Of a DNA stretch of 64,000 bases, positions 50,971-59,550 are shown one piece after another. The stretch spans positions 434,001 to 498,000 of the forward strand of contig CAZHUC010000001.1 in the NCBI GenBank assembly GCA_964535825.1. The letters are read 5' to 3'. Source of the DNA: CAZAQK01 sp964535825 (lineage in GTDB: Bacteria > Pseudomonadota > Alphaproteobacteria > Rickettsiales > SXRF01). Every line of letters begins with the position of its first letter. Position 1 is the stretch's first letter. The position numbers and the translations under genes were made by a program. The notes below the pieces were generated by a model. It was given only the letters and a program-made list of their open reading frames with translations. It was not told where the DNA came from and searched no databases.

Positions 50971-50987
50971 CACTCGGCCATCCCTTC
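50971..50987 (-). repeat. Partial duplicate of the tRNA-Ser 5' end
   Basis: The 17 bases match the tRNA-Ser 5' segment (acceptor plus D-arm start, 50916-50932) at 14 positions in the same orientation, 55 bases upstream. No full cloverleaf can form. It could be a degenerate tRNA remnant or a leftover of an insertion/excision event; no integrase lies nearby. Confidence 0.4.
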
Positions 50988-51043
50988 TTTTTTAGAGGAT
51001 GCAGGAATGCCAGAGCAGGCCGGTAATGTCAACGGCTGGCGTG

Positions 51044-51553
51044 TTAAAACACGCCTTTCATAAGCAATTTCATGTACAACCAACTATTTTTGCTTTGCCC
51101 ATATACTTGTCTATGCGCCTGTATCACCCCTGCTCCTTTTTTGAAGCTATTTAGAGCATTTGGATACGCAGATTCTAATAAGGCCTCAGACAGGCCATAG
51201 AGCATCTCGTTTGATGTGAGGGCTTCAGGATAATGGCTGCGATGCTGCTCGATCAGGCTTGTAAGCCCATCTATGCTCACATGCGCATTCTGTATCAGCG
51301 GCGTGAGCATTTCAAGCACAGGGTGCGCCTGATTAGGCTTGCCAAGCGATTCCGCCCACCATGCATAGCGGATATGCGCCAGCAGTTCCTCTGTTACTAC
51401 GGTGCGTATGGCTGCAATTTCTGCCGCAAAGGCATAAAGCACATGCAGGTCACGGCGGGCATCCGGCGGCACGAACAGGCTGGCCAGAAACATGTCTGGC
51501 TGAGACTTATGTGTCAGATCGCTGCAATAGTGCTGGTTGTCGTTATTTTTCAT
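51044..51553 (-). CDS. Short squalene/phytoene synthase-fold protein (NDUFAF6-like)
   Basis: A 169-residue protein starting at the ATG at 51553. It matches the first part of the squalene/phytoene synthase family: FLASLFVPPDARRDLHVLYAF, EIAAIR and IRYAWWAESL are the hallmark segments. The family normally runs to 250-300 residues with two DxxxD motifs; here the first Asp motif is replaced by HVLYAFAAEI and the second half is missing. This is how NDUFAF6-like proteins, tied to complex I assembly, look, but this copy is shorter still. A longer frame upstream reads through the divergent sodB region and is unlikely. It could be functional or a truncated remnant. Confidence 0.72.
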   Translation of the reverse strand: MKNNDNQHYCSDLTHKSQPDMFLASLFVPPDARRDLHVLYAFAAEIAAIRTVVTEELLAHIRYAWWAESLGKPNQAHPVLEMLTPLIQNAHVSIDGLTSLIEQHRSHYPEALTSNEMLYGLSEALLESAYPNALNSFKKGAGVIQAHRQVYGQSKNSWLYMKLLMKGVF

Positions 51554-51606
51554 ATTTTTCCATATCAAATATTGCAATACCCGACAACTGCACTTAAGTA
51601 TAGGGC

Positions 51607-52320
51607 ATGTTAAAAAGCACCAGACGACAATTCTGCAAGAGTATTGCCGCTGTTTCACTCGCAACCATCGGAGGAAGATTTATGTCAAACGCCGCTGCCG
51701 CAAAACCCGCTACCGGAGGATCTATGCCTTTTTCATTACCAGAACTGCCATACGCAACCAATGCGCTTGAGCCGCATATCACTGCGAACACTTTTTCATT
51801 CCATTATGCGAAGCATCATCAGGCATACATAACCAACCTGAATAATCTGGTGAAAGATACTCCTATGGCTAGCATGTCACTTGAGCAAGTGATCATGGAA
51901 TCTGCCAAGGATGCTTCTAAATCTGGCATCTTCAACAATGCCGCGCAGGTGTGGAATCACACCTTCTACTGGCACTCCATGAAGCCAAATGGTGGCGGTG
52001 CGCCTAAGGGTAAACTGGCTGAAATGATCACTCGTGATTTTGGCGGCCTCGACCAGTTCAAAGAAGCTTTCAAACAGGCAGCTACGACACAATTCGGTAG
52101 CGGCTGGGCATGGCTGGTGGTTGAGGGTGGCAAACTAAAAGTGACCAAGACCGGTAACGCTGACCTGCCGATGGCGCATGGCCAGAAAGCCCTGCTCACT
52201 ATCGATGTGTGGGAACATGCCTATTATCTGGATTTCCAGAACCGCCGCCCGGATTATATCACCACCTTCCTCGATAAGCTGGTGAACTGGGAGTTTGCGG
52301 AAAAGAACCTTGGCGCTTAA
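51607..52320 (+). CDS. sodB: Fe/Mn superoxide dismutase with twin-arginine signal
   Basis: A 237-residue superoxide dismutase converting superoxide to oxygen and peroxide. The metal ligands fit SodB/SodA: FHYAKHHQAY, AAQVWNHTFYWHSM and DVWEHAYYLDF with the final Asp/His pair. The N-terminal 35 residues, STRRQFCKSIAAVSLAT, carry a twin-arginine motif, hydrophobic core and Ala-rich cleavage region, so the long form would be exported folded. Two internal ATGs (51682, 51724) each have a strong GGAGGA/GGAGG site; the first ATG has only a weak one. Initiation at 51724 would give a 198-residue cytosolic enzyme. Dual localisation is possible. Confidence 0.93.
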   Translation: MLKSTRRQFCKSIAAVSLATIGGRFMSNAAAAKPATGGSMPFSLPELPYATNALEPHITANTFSFHYAKHHQAYITNLNNLVKDTPMASMSLEQVIMESAKDASKSGIFNNAAQVWNHTFYWHSMKPNGGGAPKGKLAEMITRDFGGLDQFKEAFKQAATTQFGSGWAWLVVEGGKLKVTKTGNADLPMAHGQKALLTIDVWEHAYYLDFQNRRPDYITTFLDKLVNWEFAEKNLGA

Positions 52321-52737
52321 TTAAGCTAGACCTGGCCCTGATTTGCCTGGCTGAGCAACGCCCGGTGAGCCGGGGCCGGGGATGACCGGCGTGGCTTCTG
52401 ATTGTGAAACGCCCTGCTGGAATTCTTCGCCAACGTAACTTGTCGCATCATTCAGGCTTTTGATGGTTGTGCCTGCGTGGCGAGTGTTCATCAGATTCAG
52501 GTTAATGGACAGGTCACGCAGCTGTTCCGCACTCAGTGTATCGCCGCCGGGTATAACCTTACGGATTTCATCCGCGAATATATCGAACTGATCGTTCTCT
52601 TCTTTGGTGCGCACTTCAGTGGGCTTCTTGGCGGTTTCGGCCGCACTCTTGACCAACTCAGCATTACTGGCCGACCATGTCTGGATTCTGGCCATATCGT
52701 CTGATGTTAGTTCTGGTTTTTCCATCGTTGCTGCCAT
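52321..52737 (-). CDS. Hypothetical protein
   Basis: A 138-residue soluble, mostly helical protein ending in a Pro/Gly-rich tail (PVIPGPGSPGVAQPG). AGGAGG lies just before the ATG at good spacing. No family is recognised. It ends 0 bases from the sodB stop and is convergent with it. Pro/Gly tail and low Cys content suggest a secreted or interaction role, but no signal peptide is visible. Confidence 0.7.
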   Translation of the reverse strand: MAATMEKPELTSDDMARIQTWSASNAELVKSAAETAKKPTEVRTKEENDQFDIFADEIRKVIPGGDTLSAEQLRDLSINLNLMNTRHAGTTIKSLNDATSYVGEEFQQGVSQSEATPVIPGPGSPGVAQPGKSGPGLA

Positions 52738-52981
52738 TGTGTCCTCCTCTCAACTTTAGATAATAAGGGTATCATGATATGCCCTGCGATAAAACCCCTG
52801 AAAATGTTACAATCCCATGATGATACACCATATATACAATGGGTTAGCGAATTTATGGTCTCATTATCAGCCATAAATCAGCCAAGTTACTGTTATATAT
52901 ACATTCACACTGTAACAAAAACTTCATACCCATTTTTTTTAAAAATATATTACTTTTCATAAAGTTTTATTGGAGCGTTTT

Positions 52982-53368
52982 GTGACAGTTGAAGACCCAT
53001 CACCTGAAGATCTACGGAAAGAATTGCTGGCCAAAAGCACTGTGCAGTTGCCGCGTGGAGTATTTACCGCCATGCCTAAGATACCCTCTCCATTCGGTGA
53101 TGGCCCTCCCAGTCAGGCATGGTTTCGTGAGGATGTGATGATAGGGGCGCAATGGCTAAAAGATAATCCACTAAAACATCCTTTTTTTCTTGGACAAAGA
53201 CCTGCTGTGGAAGAGGATACCATTGAACTTGAGAATCTTTTTGCCACGATTAGTCCAGGGCATAATCCGCGTACGCTGAATCAACTGATGTATCACCTAG
53301 GTAATATCGCCAAAGATGGCGTAAGCCGTTACGTTAATTTTCTGTCCGCTGAACGCGAGGTGGGGTAA
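52982..53368 (+). CDS. Hypothetical protein
   Basis: A 128-residue protein. The GTG at 52982 has GGAG six bases upstream; an in-frame TTG twelve bases earlier has no such site. No recognised domain; a Pro-rich middle section (MPKIPSPFGDGPPSQAWF) and a C-terminal helical part. A 244-base AT-rich gap upstream, shared with the previous divergent gene, is the likely promoter region. Its end abuts the convergent Mth938 gene. Confidence 0.68.
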   Translation: MTVEDPSPEDLRKELLAKSTVQLPRGVFTAMPKIPSPFGDGPPSQAWFREDVMIGAQWLKDNPLKHPFFLGQRPAVEEDTIELENLFATISPGHNPRTLNQLMYHLGNIAKDGVSRYVNFLSAEREVG

Positions 53369-53743
53369 TCAGACCGCCATCAGCGCGGCGGCCACGCGGC
53401 GCTCTTCCACAAGCAGCACATTATAGGTGCGGCAGGCAGCGCCGGTATCCATTATTTCAACGGCAATGCGTTTTGACTTCAGGAATGTTTTGATCTCAGG
53501 CGTTAGTTGAATGGTAGTTTTACCCGTACCGATCAACAGCAGCTCAACCGGTGGCAAGGTGTTTGCCACCTCCTGAAAATTCTCTGGTATCAGGCGCGAG
53601 GCATCTGAAATGCTCCATGCCTCTACCCGCTCGGGAAATAGCAGTACCGAGCCTTTGATGAGTTCCTGATTTATTTTGAATCCACCATCGCCGTAGCCGG
53701 TAATGGAAAGTTTGGCCTTCCCGAGTATGGGAGTGATGTCCAT
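53369..53743 (-). CDS. Mth938/NDUFAF3-like domain protein
   Basis: A 124-residue protein of the Mth938 fold. GFKINQELIKGSVLLFPERVEAW near the N-terminus and VELLLIGTG, plus MDTGAACRTYNVLL at the C-terminus, are the family marks. The eukaryotic homologue NDUFAF3 helps assemble complex I. In alphaproteobacteria it commonly follows secD/secF, as here after secD (the stop and start touch at 53743). Function in this organism is inferred. Confidence 0.87.
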   Translation of the reverse strand: MDITPILGKAKLSITGYGDGGFKINQELIKGSVLLFPERVEAWSISDASRLIPENFQEVANTLPPVELLLIGTGKTTIQLTPEIKTFLKSKRIAVEIMDTGAACRTYNVLLVEERRVAAALMAV

Positions 53744-55320
53744 TAGAGCGAGAGCGTCTTAGGCCGTTTGCTTTTCAGCCATGTAACCACCATCAGGCGT
53801 GTAACGAGTACGGAGGTGTACAGAGAGCAGATAATGCCGATGGCCAGTGTGACGGCAAAGCCCTTCACCGTACCCGTGCCGAAATAATAGAGAATAAGCG
53901 CGGCAACCAGTGTGGTGATGTGCGAGTCAATGATCGTGCCGAATGCCATTTTGAAGCCATCTTGAATAGCAGCATACGGTGTTTTGCCATTCTTGGTTTC
54001 TTCACGAATGCGTTCATAAATAAGAACGTTCGCATCCACCGCCATACCAACCGTCAGCACGATACCGGCGATACCCGGCATGGTGAGTGTTGCCTCGAAG
54101 AGTGCAAGCAGTGTCATGGTCATGAAGGCATTCACAAGCATCGCGATATCGGCAAACAGGCCGAACATCCCGTAGAACAACACCATGAATACAACAACCA
54201 TAACGATGGCAATGATGGCAGCCTTAGCACCTGCCTGAATGGAATCCATACCAAGGCTTGGACCAACGGACCGTTCTTCGATCACTTTAAGTGGTGCAGG
54301 AAGCGCACCTGCGCGCAGGAGAAGCGCCAGATCATTCGCACTCTGCACAGAAAAGTTACCTGATATCTGGCCACTACCACCAAGAATAGCGGAGCGGATC
54401 ACAGGCGCTGTGATGATCTTGTTATCCAGCACGATAGCAAATGGCTTGCCGATATTTTCCGAGGTCACTTCACCGAATTTGCGAGCACCCGTGGTATTGA
54501 AACGGAAAGTCACCACTGGTTCAGCCGTATCAGGATCATAGGATGTATTGGCATCCACCAGCATATCGCCGGAAACAACCACGCGCGAGAACAGTGCGTA
54601 TTTTTGCGGAGCATTCGCATAGCGCTCTGTATCCGCCATTTGCACCAGACGTGTTCCTGCGGGTGTGATACCGTTGGCTACATCATCCTGTGAGACTTCT
54701 TCATTCACCAGATGGAAGGTCATTTTAGCTGTACGGCCAAGTATCTCTTTCAGGCGCTCTGGATCAGTGAGGCCTGGCACTTGCAATAAGATACGTTTGT
54801 CGCCCTGACGCTGGATGATAGGCTCTTTCGTACCTGTTTCATCGATACGGCGACCAATAATCTGCAGTGATTGCTCCATCACTTGCTGGCGGCTGGCAGT
54901 TTCCCACCTGTCATTGAATGACACCGCATAGCTGTTGCCCTGCTGCTCGATCTCCAGATCGCTACTGATCTTATTGATGATACTTTGTATGTCTGCCACA
55001 GCATCATCACGCAGTGTGAACTGTACTTTGCTTTCACTCTGGGTCAGTGCCCTGTAACCGATCTTCTCTGCGCGCAGGCGCAGGCGAATTTCGTCAGCAA
55101 GATTGGTGATCTGCTCTTTTTCGTAGGCAGCAAAATCAACTTCCAGCAGGAGCTGCGAACCACCTTGTAGGTCAAGCCCAAGGGTTACGGCGCGTTTTGG
55201 CATCCACTCAGGAAGGGAATTTCGTGTTTCTTTTGGTAGGAAACTCGGTATTGAGAAGATAACGAACGCCACGCAGGAGAGAACGATCAGTACGATTTTC
55301 CAGCGGGGAAAGTGGAGCAT
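53743..55320 (-). CDS. secD: Protein translocase subunit SecD
   Basis: Inner-membrane component that aids late protein translocation using the proton gradient. The 525-residue protein has GLDLQGGSQLLLEVD in the periplasmic first half and six membrane helices in the C-terminal half with GMAVDANVLIYERIREE. Lengths and motifs are normal. A secF gene usually follows directly; here the next gene is Mth938, so secF is not in this locus. yajC lies immediately upstream, 2 bases away. Confidence 0.95.
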   Translation of the reverse strand: MLHFPRWKIVLIVLSCVAFVIFSIPSFLPKETRNSLPEWMPKRAVTLGLDLQGGSQLLLEVDFAAYEKEQITNLADEIRLRLRAEKIGYRALTQSESKVQFTLRDDAVADIQSIINKISSDLEIEQQGNSYAVSFNDRWETASRQQVMEQSLQIIGRRIDETGTKEPIIQRQGDKRILLQVPGLTDPERLKEILGRTAKMTFHLVNEEVSQDDVANGITPAGTRLVQMADTERYANAPQKYALFSRVVVSGDMLVDANTSYDPDTAEPVVTFRFNTTGARKFGEVTSENIGKPFAIVLDNKIITAPVIRSAILGGSGQISGNFSVQSANDLALLLRAGALPAPLKVIEERSVGPSLGMDSIQAGAKAAIIAIVMVVVFMVLFYGMFGLFADIAMLVNAFMTMTLLALFEATLTMPGIAGIVLTVGMAVDANVLIYERIREETKNGKTPYAAIQDGFKMAFGTIIDSHITTLVAALILYYFGTGTVKGFAVTLAIGIICSLYTSVLVTRLMVVTWLKSKRPKTLSL

Positions 55321-55322
55321 AA

Positions 55323-55730
55323 TTAGTTATCGTTGGCGTTTTTACCGGATTTATCATCTTCCACTTTATCACTGATGGAAGAGCGTGCTACACGCACTTT
55401 AACTTCTGGTGATATCTCAACGATCACAACATCGTCACCTTCAAATTTTATAACAGTTCCAATGATGCCACCACCAGTGATGACCTTATCGCCTTTAGCA
55501 AGGGCTTTAATCAGGGTCTGATGTGCTTTTACGCGGCGTTGCTGCGGGCGGATGAGCATAAAATAGAAAATGAAGAACAGCATCCCCAGCATCATGAGGT
55601 TGTCCATCATCATTTTTTCAGCGGAAACATCATATGCTGCTGTATCGGCCTCAGATGAAGTCGTTGTGATACCACCTTCTACCGGAGCAGTAGCGTCCTG
55701 TGCTTGTGCGTCACTTACAATAAACAGCAT
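55323..55730 (-). CDS. yajC: Preprotein translocase subunit YajC
   Basis: A 135-residue inner-membrane protein partner of SecDF. One membrane helix (about residues 45-62, NLMMLGMLFFIFYFMLI) followed by RPQQRRVKAHQ and GDKVITGGGIIGTV. An extended 40-residue N-terminus, Glu/Thr/Ser-rich, precedes the helix; it may contain a signal-like stretch (SDAQAQ). L33 lies just upstream. Confidence 0.93.
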   Translation of the reverse strand: MLFIVSDAQAQDATAPVEGGITTTSSEADTAAYDVSAEKMMMDNLMMLGMLFFIFYFMLIRPQQRRVKAHQTLIKALAKGDKVITGGGIIGTVIKFEGDDVVIVEISPEVKVRVARSSISDKVEDDKSGKNANDN

Positions 55731-55735
55731 GGGTG

Positions 55736-55903
55736 CTATTTAATTTTTGCTTCGTTGAATACAACGTGCTTGCGCGCAACAGGATCATACTTACGGAAAG
55801 AAAGTTTTTCCGTTTTGGTTTTTGGGTTCTTTTTGGTCACATAATAAAAACCGGTATCAGCAGAGCTAACCAGTTTAATAAGCAAAATATTTTTCTTGGC
55901 CAT
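55736..55903 (-). CDS. rpmG: 50S ribosomal protein L33
   Basis: A 55-residue frame below the usual length cut-off. MAKKNILLIKLVSSADTGFY, then VTKKNPKTKTEKL and KYDPVARKHVVFNEAKIK, match L33, with ATG at 55903 and TAG at 55736. No zinc Cys pairs are present, so it is the C-minus form. It lies 5 bases upstream of yajC on the same strand. Confidence 0.95.
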   Translation of the reverse strand: MAKKNILLIKLVSSADTGFYYVTKKNPKTKTEKLSFRKYDPVARKHVVFNEAKIK

Positions 55904-56039
55904 AACACATCCGAATGATTAATTTGAGGGGCATAACATATACATAAGCTGCTGGCTGTCAAGCATAAATATGGCATTTCTAATAAGCCTAAGGCATTAA
56001 TTCTTTTGACTTTTTGTGGTATTTGCCTACAAAGACGAC

Positions 56040-56945
56040 ATGAAAAAGAAGATACGAAAAGTCATATTTCCCGTGGGCGGGCTTGGTACACGCTTCCTTC
56101 CGGCCACTAAATCCATGCCAAAAGAGATGCTACCGGTGGTGGATAAACCCCTCATCCACTATGCATTCGAAGAAGCAAAGGCTGCTGGCGCGGAGCAATT
56201 CATCTTCGTTACAGGCCGTAACAAGCATGCGATAGAAGACCATTTCGACCATGTGTATGAGCTGCAAAGCCACCTTTCCAAGAAGAATAAGAGCAAAGAG
56301 CTGGAACTCACCAGCAACTGGCTGCCAGAGCCAGGCAATGTGTGTTTTGTGCGCCAGCAAGAGCCGCGTGGCCTTGGCCATGCGGTATGGTGTGCCCGCC
56401 ACCTGATCGGTGATGAGCCATTCGCGGTGATATTGGCCGATGACATGGTGCTCTCTAAAAAACCGTGCCTGCAGCAAATGGTGGAAGCCTACAAGCAATG
56501 CGGCGGTAACGTGCTAGGTGTAATGGACATTCCGCGCGAGAAAACCAGCAGCTACGGTATCGTGGATATTGATACCAAGGCTAAAACACCGGATGCAAAA
56601 CTTATCAAAGCCAAAGCACTGATAGAAAAGCCTGCTCCGGATAAAGCGCCTTCTACACTTTCCATTATTGGCCGATACATTCTTGAGCCGGAGATATTCT
56701 CACTGCTGGATAAACAAACACCAGGCGCAGGTGGCGAAATTCAACTTACCGATGCTATCAACCGCATGATCAGCAGATCATCCGTGCATGGTTATGAATT
56801 TGATGGTGTGCGTTATGACTGCGGCTCGCTTTCAGGATTCATCGCCGCCAATGTTGCCTATGCGCTGGAACGCAAGGATGCCGCGAAAATGGTACATAAA
56901 GAACTTCAAGACGTATTTAAACGAAACGGGAAAACACTTTCATGA
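56040..56945 (+). CDS. galU: UTP-glucose-1-phosphate uridylyltransferase
   Basis: Makes UDP-glucose from UTP and glucose-1-phosphate. From the ATG at 56040 it is 301 residues, beginning MKKKIRKVIFPVGGLGTRFLP with the nucleotide-binding GGLGTR, followed by KSMPKEMLPVVDKP and the EKPAPDKAPS substrate region. A GTG eight codons upstream is less likely. It overlaps ugd by 4 bases, so UDP-glucose can be passed on to UDP-glucuronate for surface polysaccharide. Confidence 0.94.
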   Translation: MKKKIRKVIFPVGGLGTRFLPATKSMPKEMLPVVDKPLIHYAFEEAKAAGAEQFIFVTGRNKHAIEDHFDHVYELQSHLSKKNKSKELELTSNWLPEPGNVCFVRQQEPRGLGHAVWCARHLIGDEPFAVILADDMVLSKKPCLQQMVEAYKQCGGNVLGVMDIPREKTSSYGIVDIDTKAKTPDAKLIKAKALIEKPAPDKAPSTLSIIGRYILEPEIFSLLDKQTPGAGGEIQLTDAINRMISRSSVHGYEFDGVRYDCGSLSGFIAANVAYALERKDAAKMVHKELQDVFKRNGKTLS

Positions 56946-58306
56946 AAATTGCAATGATCGGTACAGGCTATGTTGGCCTCGTGTCTGGCGTATGTTTCTC
57001 AGAATTCGGATTCCATGTCACATGCGTGGATAAAGACAGCGAAAAGATCGGCCGCCTGCAACAAGGCATGCTGCCTATCTATGAGCCTGGCCTTGAACAG
57101 TTGGTAGAAAATAACAGCAAAGCCGGCAGGCTTTCTTTCTCTACGGATCTCGTGAGATCTGTGGCCGATGCAGATGTAGTGTTCATCGCCGTAGGCACGC
57201 CTTCTAACGATACCGATGGCATGCCGGATATAACGGCATTGAACGCTGTCGCCAAAGATGTGGCGAAAGCACTGAAGAATGCAACGCTGGTGGTTATTAA
57301 ATCTACCGTACCACTGGGTACGAACCGCACGATCGCCAAACTGATCGCGCAGGAAAATCCGGATGCGGATTTTGATATTGCATCAAACCCTGAATTCCTG
57401 CGTGAAGGCACAGCGATCGAAGATTTCATGTCCCCCGACAGGATCATCGTCGGTATCGATTCCAAGCGCGCCAAAGAGATGCTCGCCAAACTCTATGAAC
57501 CTATCTGCCTGAATGGCGCACAACTGTTCTTTACCACCTTTGAAAGCGCGGAGATGATAAAATATGCCGCCAATTCCATGTTGGCACTGCGTATCGCATT
57601 CATCAATGAGATTGCAGACCTGTGTGAGCGCACGGGTGCGAATATCCGTGATGTTTCGCGCGGTATCGGTATGGATAAACGCATCGGCGATAAGTTCCTA
57701 CAGCCCGGCCCGGGCTATGGTGGATCATGTTTCCCTAAAGACACCCTCGCCCTGCGCCAGATGGCACGCAACGCGAAATGCGATAGCAAACTGATGGATG
57801 CTACCATCCAGAGCAACGACACCCGCAAGGTGACGATGGCAAAACGTATCCTCACCGCGCTTGAAGAATCCAAAGGCAAAACCGTGGCGATACTTGGCCT
57901 TACCTTTAAACCGGGCACCGATGATATGCGTGAGAGCCCAAGCCTGGTGATTATTCCCGAGCTTCAAAAGGCTGGCGTGAACATCCGTGCCTATGACCCT
58001 CAGGGTATGAAAGAGGCTGCAAAACACCTCACCGGTGAGATCGCATGGTGCAAGGATGCCTATGAAACCATGAAAGATGCCGATGCGCTGGTGATCCTCA
58101 CGGAATGGAACGAATTCCGCCATCTGGAGCTTGCACAGGTGAAATCACTTTTAAAGAAGGCACTGGTGCTTGATTTCCGCAATATCTACAAGCGTCAGGA
58201 TATGCAGCGCCTGAACTTCCATTATGTATCAATCGGCAGGCAGGAGCTTAGGCCGGGAGAGCCTTGGATATCCGATCTGAATATTGATAGTGAGGCAGCA
58301 GCGTAA
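56942..58306 (+). CDS. ugd: UDP-glucose 6-dehydrogenase
   Basis: Oxidises UDP-glucose twice with NAD+ to UDP-glucuronate. The 454-residue protein has the Rossmann motif GTGYVGLVSG, the FIAVGTPS and STVPLGTN strands, and the catalytic Cys in GYGGSCFPKD. Length is in range. ATG overlaps the galU stop (ATGA). The short gene after it starts 11 bases downstream and may belong to the same transcript. Confidence 0.95.
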   Translation: MKIAMIGTGYVGLVSGVCFSEFGFHVTCVDKDSEKIGRLQQGMLPIYEPGLEQLVENNSKAGRLSFSTDLVRSVADADVVFIAVGTPSNDTDGMPDITALNAVAKDVAKALKNATLVVIKSTVPLGTNRTIAKLIAQENPDADFDIASNPEFLREGTAIEDFMSPDRIIVGIDSKRAKEMLAKLYEPICLNGAQLFFTTFESAEMIKYAANSMLALRIAFINEIADLCERTGANIRDVSRGIGMDKRIGDKFLQPGPGYGGSCFPKDTLALRQMARNAKCDSKLMDATIQSNDTRKVTMAKRILTALEESKGKTVAILGLTFKPGTDDMRESPSLVIIPELQKAGVNIRAYDPQGMKEAAKHLTGEIAWCKDAYETMKDADALVILTEWNEFRHLELAQVKSLLKKALVLDFRNIYKRQDMQRLNFHYVSIGRQELRPGEPWISDLNIDSEAAA

Positions 58307-58317
58307 GGAGAAAAAGC

Positions 58318-58629
58318 ATGATAAAGACTCAAAAATCAAAAGATGCCCATGAGGCTGCAAGGCAAGCCGTTCAGCCAACGTTAAATAAGGTTGGCGTCAA
58401 TGAAGTAACATTACATCAGCAGCTACAAGATCATATAGATGCGATGGGGAAGATCGAAGATCCTGCAGAACTTGCAGGCTATGCAAGATGCCTGCGCACT
58501 GTTGCCGAGTCGCCTCTGGTCGCACGCCCTACCCGCATCATTATTGGGGAAATAGCCGATAAATATCTTGCCGCATATTGCGATGAAATGGATGCAAAGG
58601 CAGCATCTGGAAAGATTCACAGAAGATAA
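58318..58629 (+). CDS. Hypothetical protein
   Basis: A 103-residue soluble helical protein with no recognised domain. AAGGAG lies at good spacing. Lys-rich at the start, then helices with ELAGYARCLRTVAESPLV. Its stop and the next ATG overlap (TAATG), so the two hypothetical genes form a pair after ugd. No antitoxin or toxin hallmark is visible. Confidence 0.68.
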   Translation: MIKTQKSKDAHEAARQAVQPTLNKVGVNEVTLHQQLQDHIDAMGKIEDPAELAGYARCLRTVAESPLVARPTRIIIGEIADKYLAAYCDEMDAKAASGKIHRR

Positions 58630-59012
58630 TGAAATCACAGGATACCAACCCTGATAAAAAAATAGCAGCTGCGCACCAAAAAGCGTATGCGGCTATATTA
58701 CCTTTACTTCGCAGATCAGAATTGATTGGACGCGTAACAGATGACAGGTACAGTTTTTTCAGCCACGACACATTATTAGCGCATGTTGCGAACATGTCAG
58801 ATGCGCCTAACCTCGATTATCTGGTAGGATATAGCAAAGCTTTACTTGCAAACATCGACATGCACCGCTCCGGGGAAACTAACATACAAATAGGCCGTAC
58901 CCAAACAAGCCTGGAAGATACCTGGATGCAGGTGATACATGAATATGTAAAAAGCTTTACCGCTTCTTTGCGTGTACCGAACCCTTTGGAAACTCAGGAA
59001 CGCTCGCGCTAA
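58629..59012 (+). CDS. Hypothetical protein
   Basis: A 127-residue helical protein, coupled to the previous gene by a 1-base overlap. Central segment PNLDYLVGYSKALLANIDMH and Lys/Gln-rich N-terminus. No signal peptide, no membrane span and no known motif. It ends 4 bases into the convergent queF end, so termination is likely shared. Confidence 0.66.
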   Translation: MKSQDTNPDKKIAAAHQKAYAAILPLLRRSELIGRVTDDRYSFFSHDTLLAHVANMSDAPNLDYLVGYSKALLANIDMHRSGETNIQIGRTQTSLEDTWMQVIHEYVKSFTASLRVPNPLETQERSR

Positions 59013-59458
59013 CCCCTGCCTCTGTATGGCGGAACGCCCTGCTCCGGTATCCATACGTCTTTTGGTGGGTTGCCGGTTTGGTAGAATACATCGATCGGGA
59101 TACCACCACGCGGATACCAGTAGCCACCAATACGCAGCCATACAGGCTTTAATTCTTCAATAAGTTTAAGCGCGATTGCTACCGTGCAATCTTCATGGAA
59201 TGCACCGTGGTTACGGAATGAACCGAGATATAGCTTTAGCGATTTGCTTTCCACCAGCCAGTCCTTTGGGATGTAATCTATGACAAGATGGGCAAAGTCC
59301 GGCTGGCCGGTGACCGGGCAGATAGAAGTGAATTCCGGGCAGGCAAAACGGACGTTATATGCCACGCCTTTATGCGGGTTCTTTACCTTCTCCAGTTTTG
59401 CTTTATCTGGCGAATTCGGTAGCTTAGTTTGTTTTCCGAGCTGGGAGAGCTTACTCAT
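59009..59458 (-). CDS. queF: NADPH-dependent 7-cyano-7-deazaguanine reductase
   Basis: Reduces preQ0 to preQ1 in queuosine biosynthesis. The 149-residue protein is the short QueF I type. The catalytic Cys lies in EFTSICPVTGQPDFA, and ESKSLKLYLGSFRNHGAFHE is the substrate-binding signature. The other queuosine genes are not in the window. The start at 59458 has a normal position before the conserved N-terminus. Confidence 0.95.
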   Translation of the reverse strand: MSKLSQLGKQTKLPNSPDKAKLEKVKNPHKGVAYNVRFACPEFTSICPVTGQPDFAHLVIDYIPKDWLVESKSLKLYLGSFRNHGAFHEDCTVAIALKLIEELKPVWLRIGGYWYPRGGIPIDVFYQTGNPPKDVWIPEQGVPPYRGRG

Positions 59459-59550
59459 AATCGTTAATTATCATCAAATATTAATAGACTCCATACCGCC
59501 CGAGGAGTACAACCAGAAGCTTGGAAATTCAACCAATTTCAGAGGTAATC

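Noticed and set aside
50933..51043. Second complete tRNA gene upstream of tRNA-Ser
   Set aside because: Only the 5' 17 bases resemble a tRNA; no anticodon or T arm can be folded.
58318..59012. Toxin-antitoxin pair
   Set aside because: Overlap and size are suggestive, but neither protein shows a toxin active site or a DNA-binding antitoxin fold.
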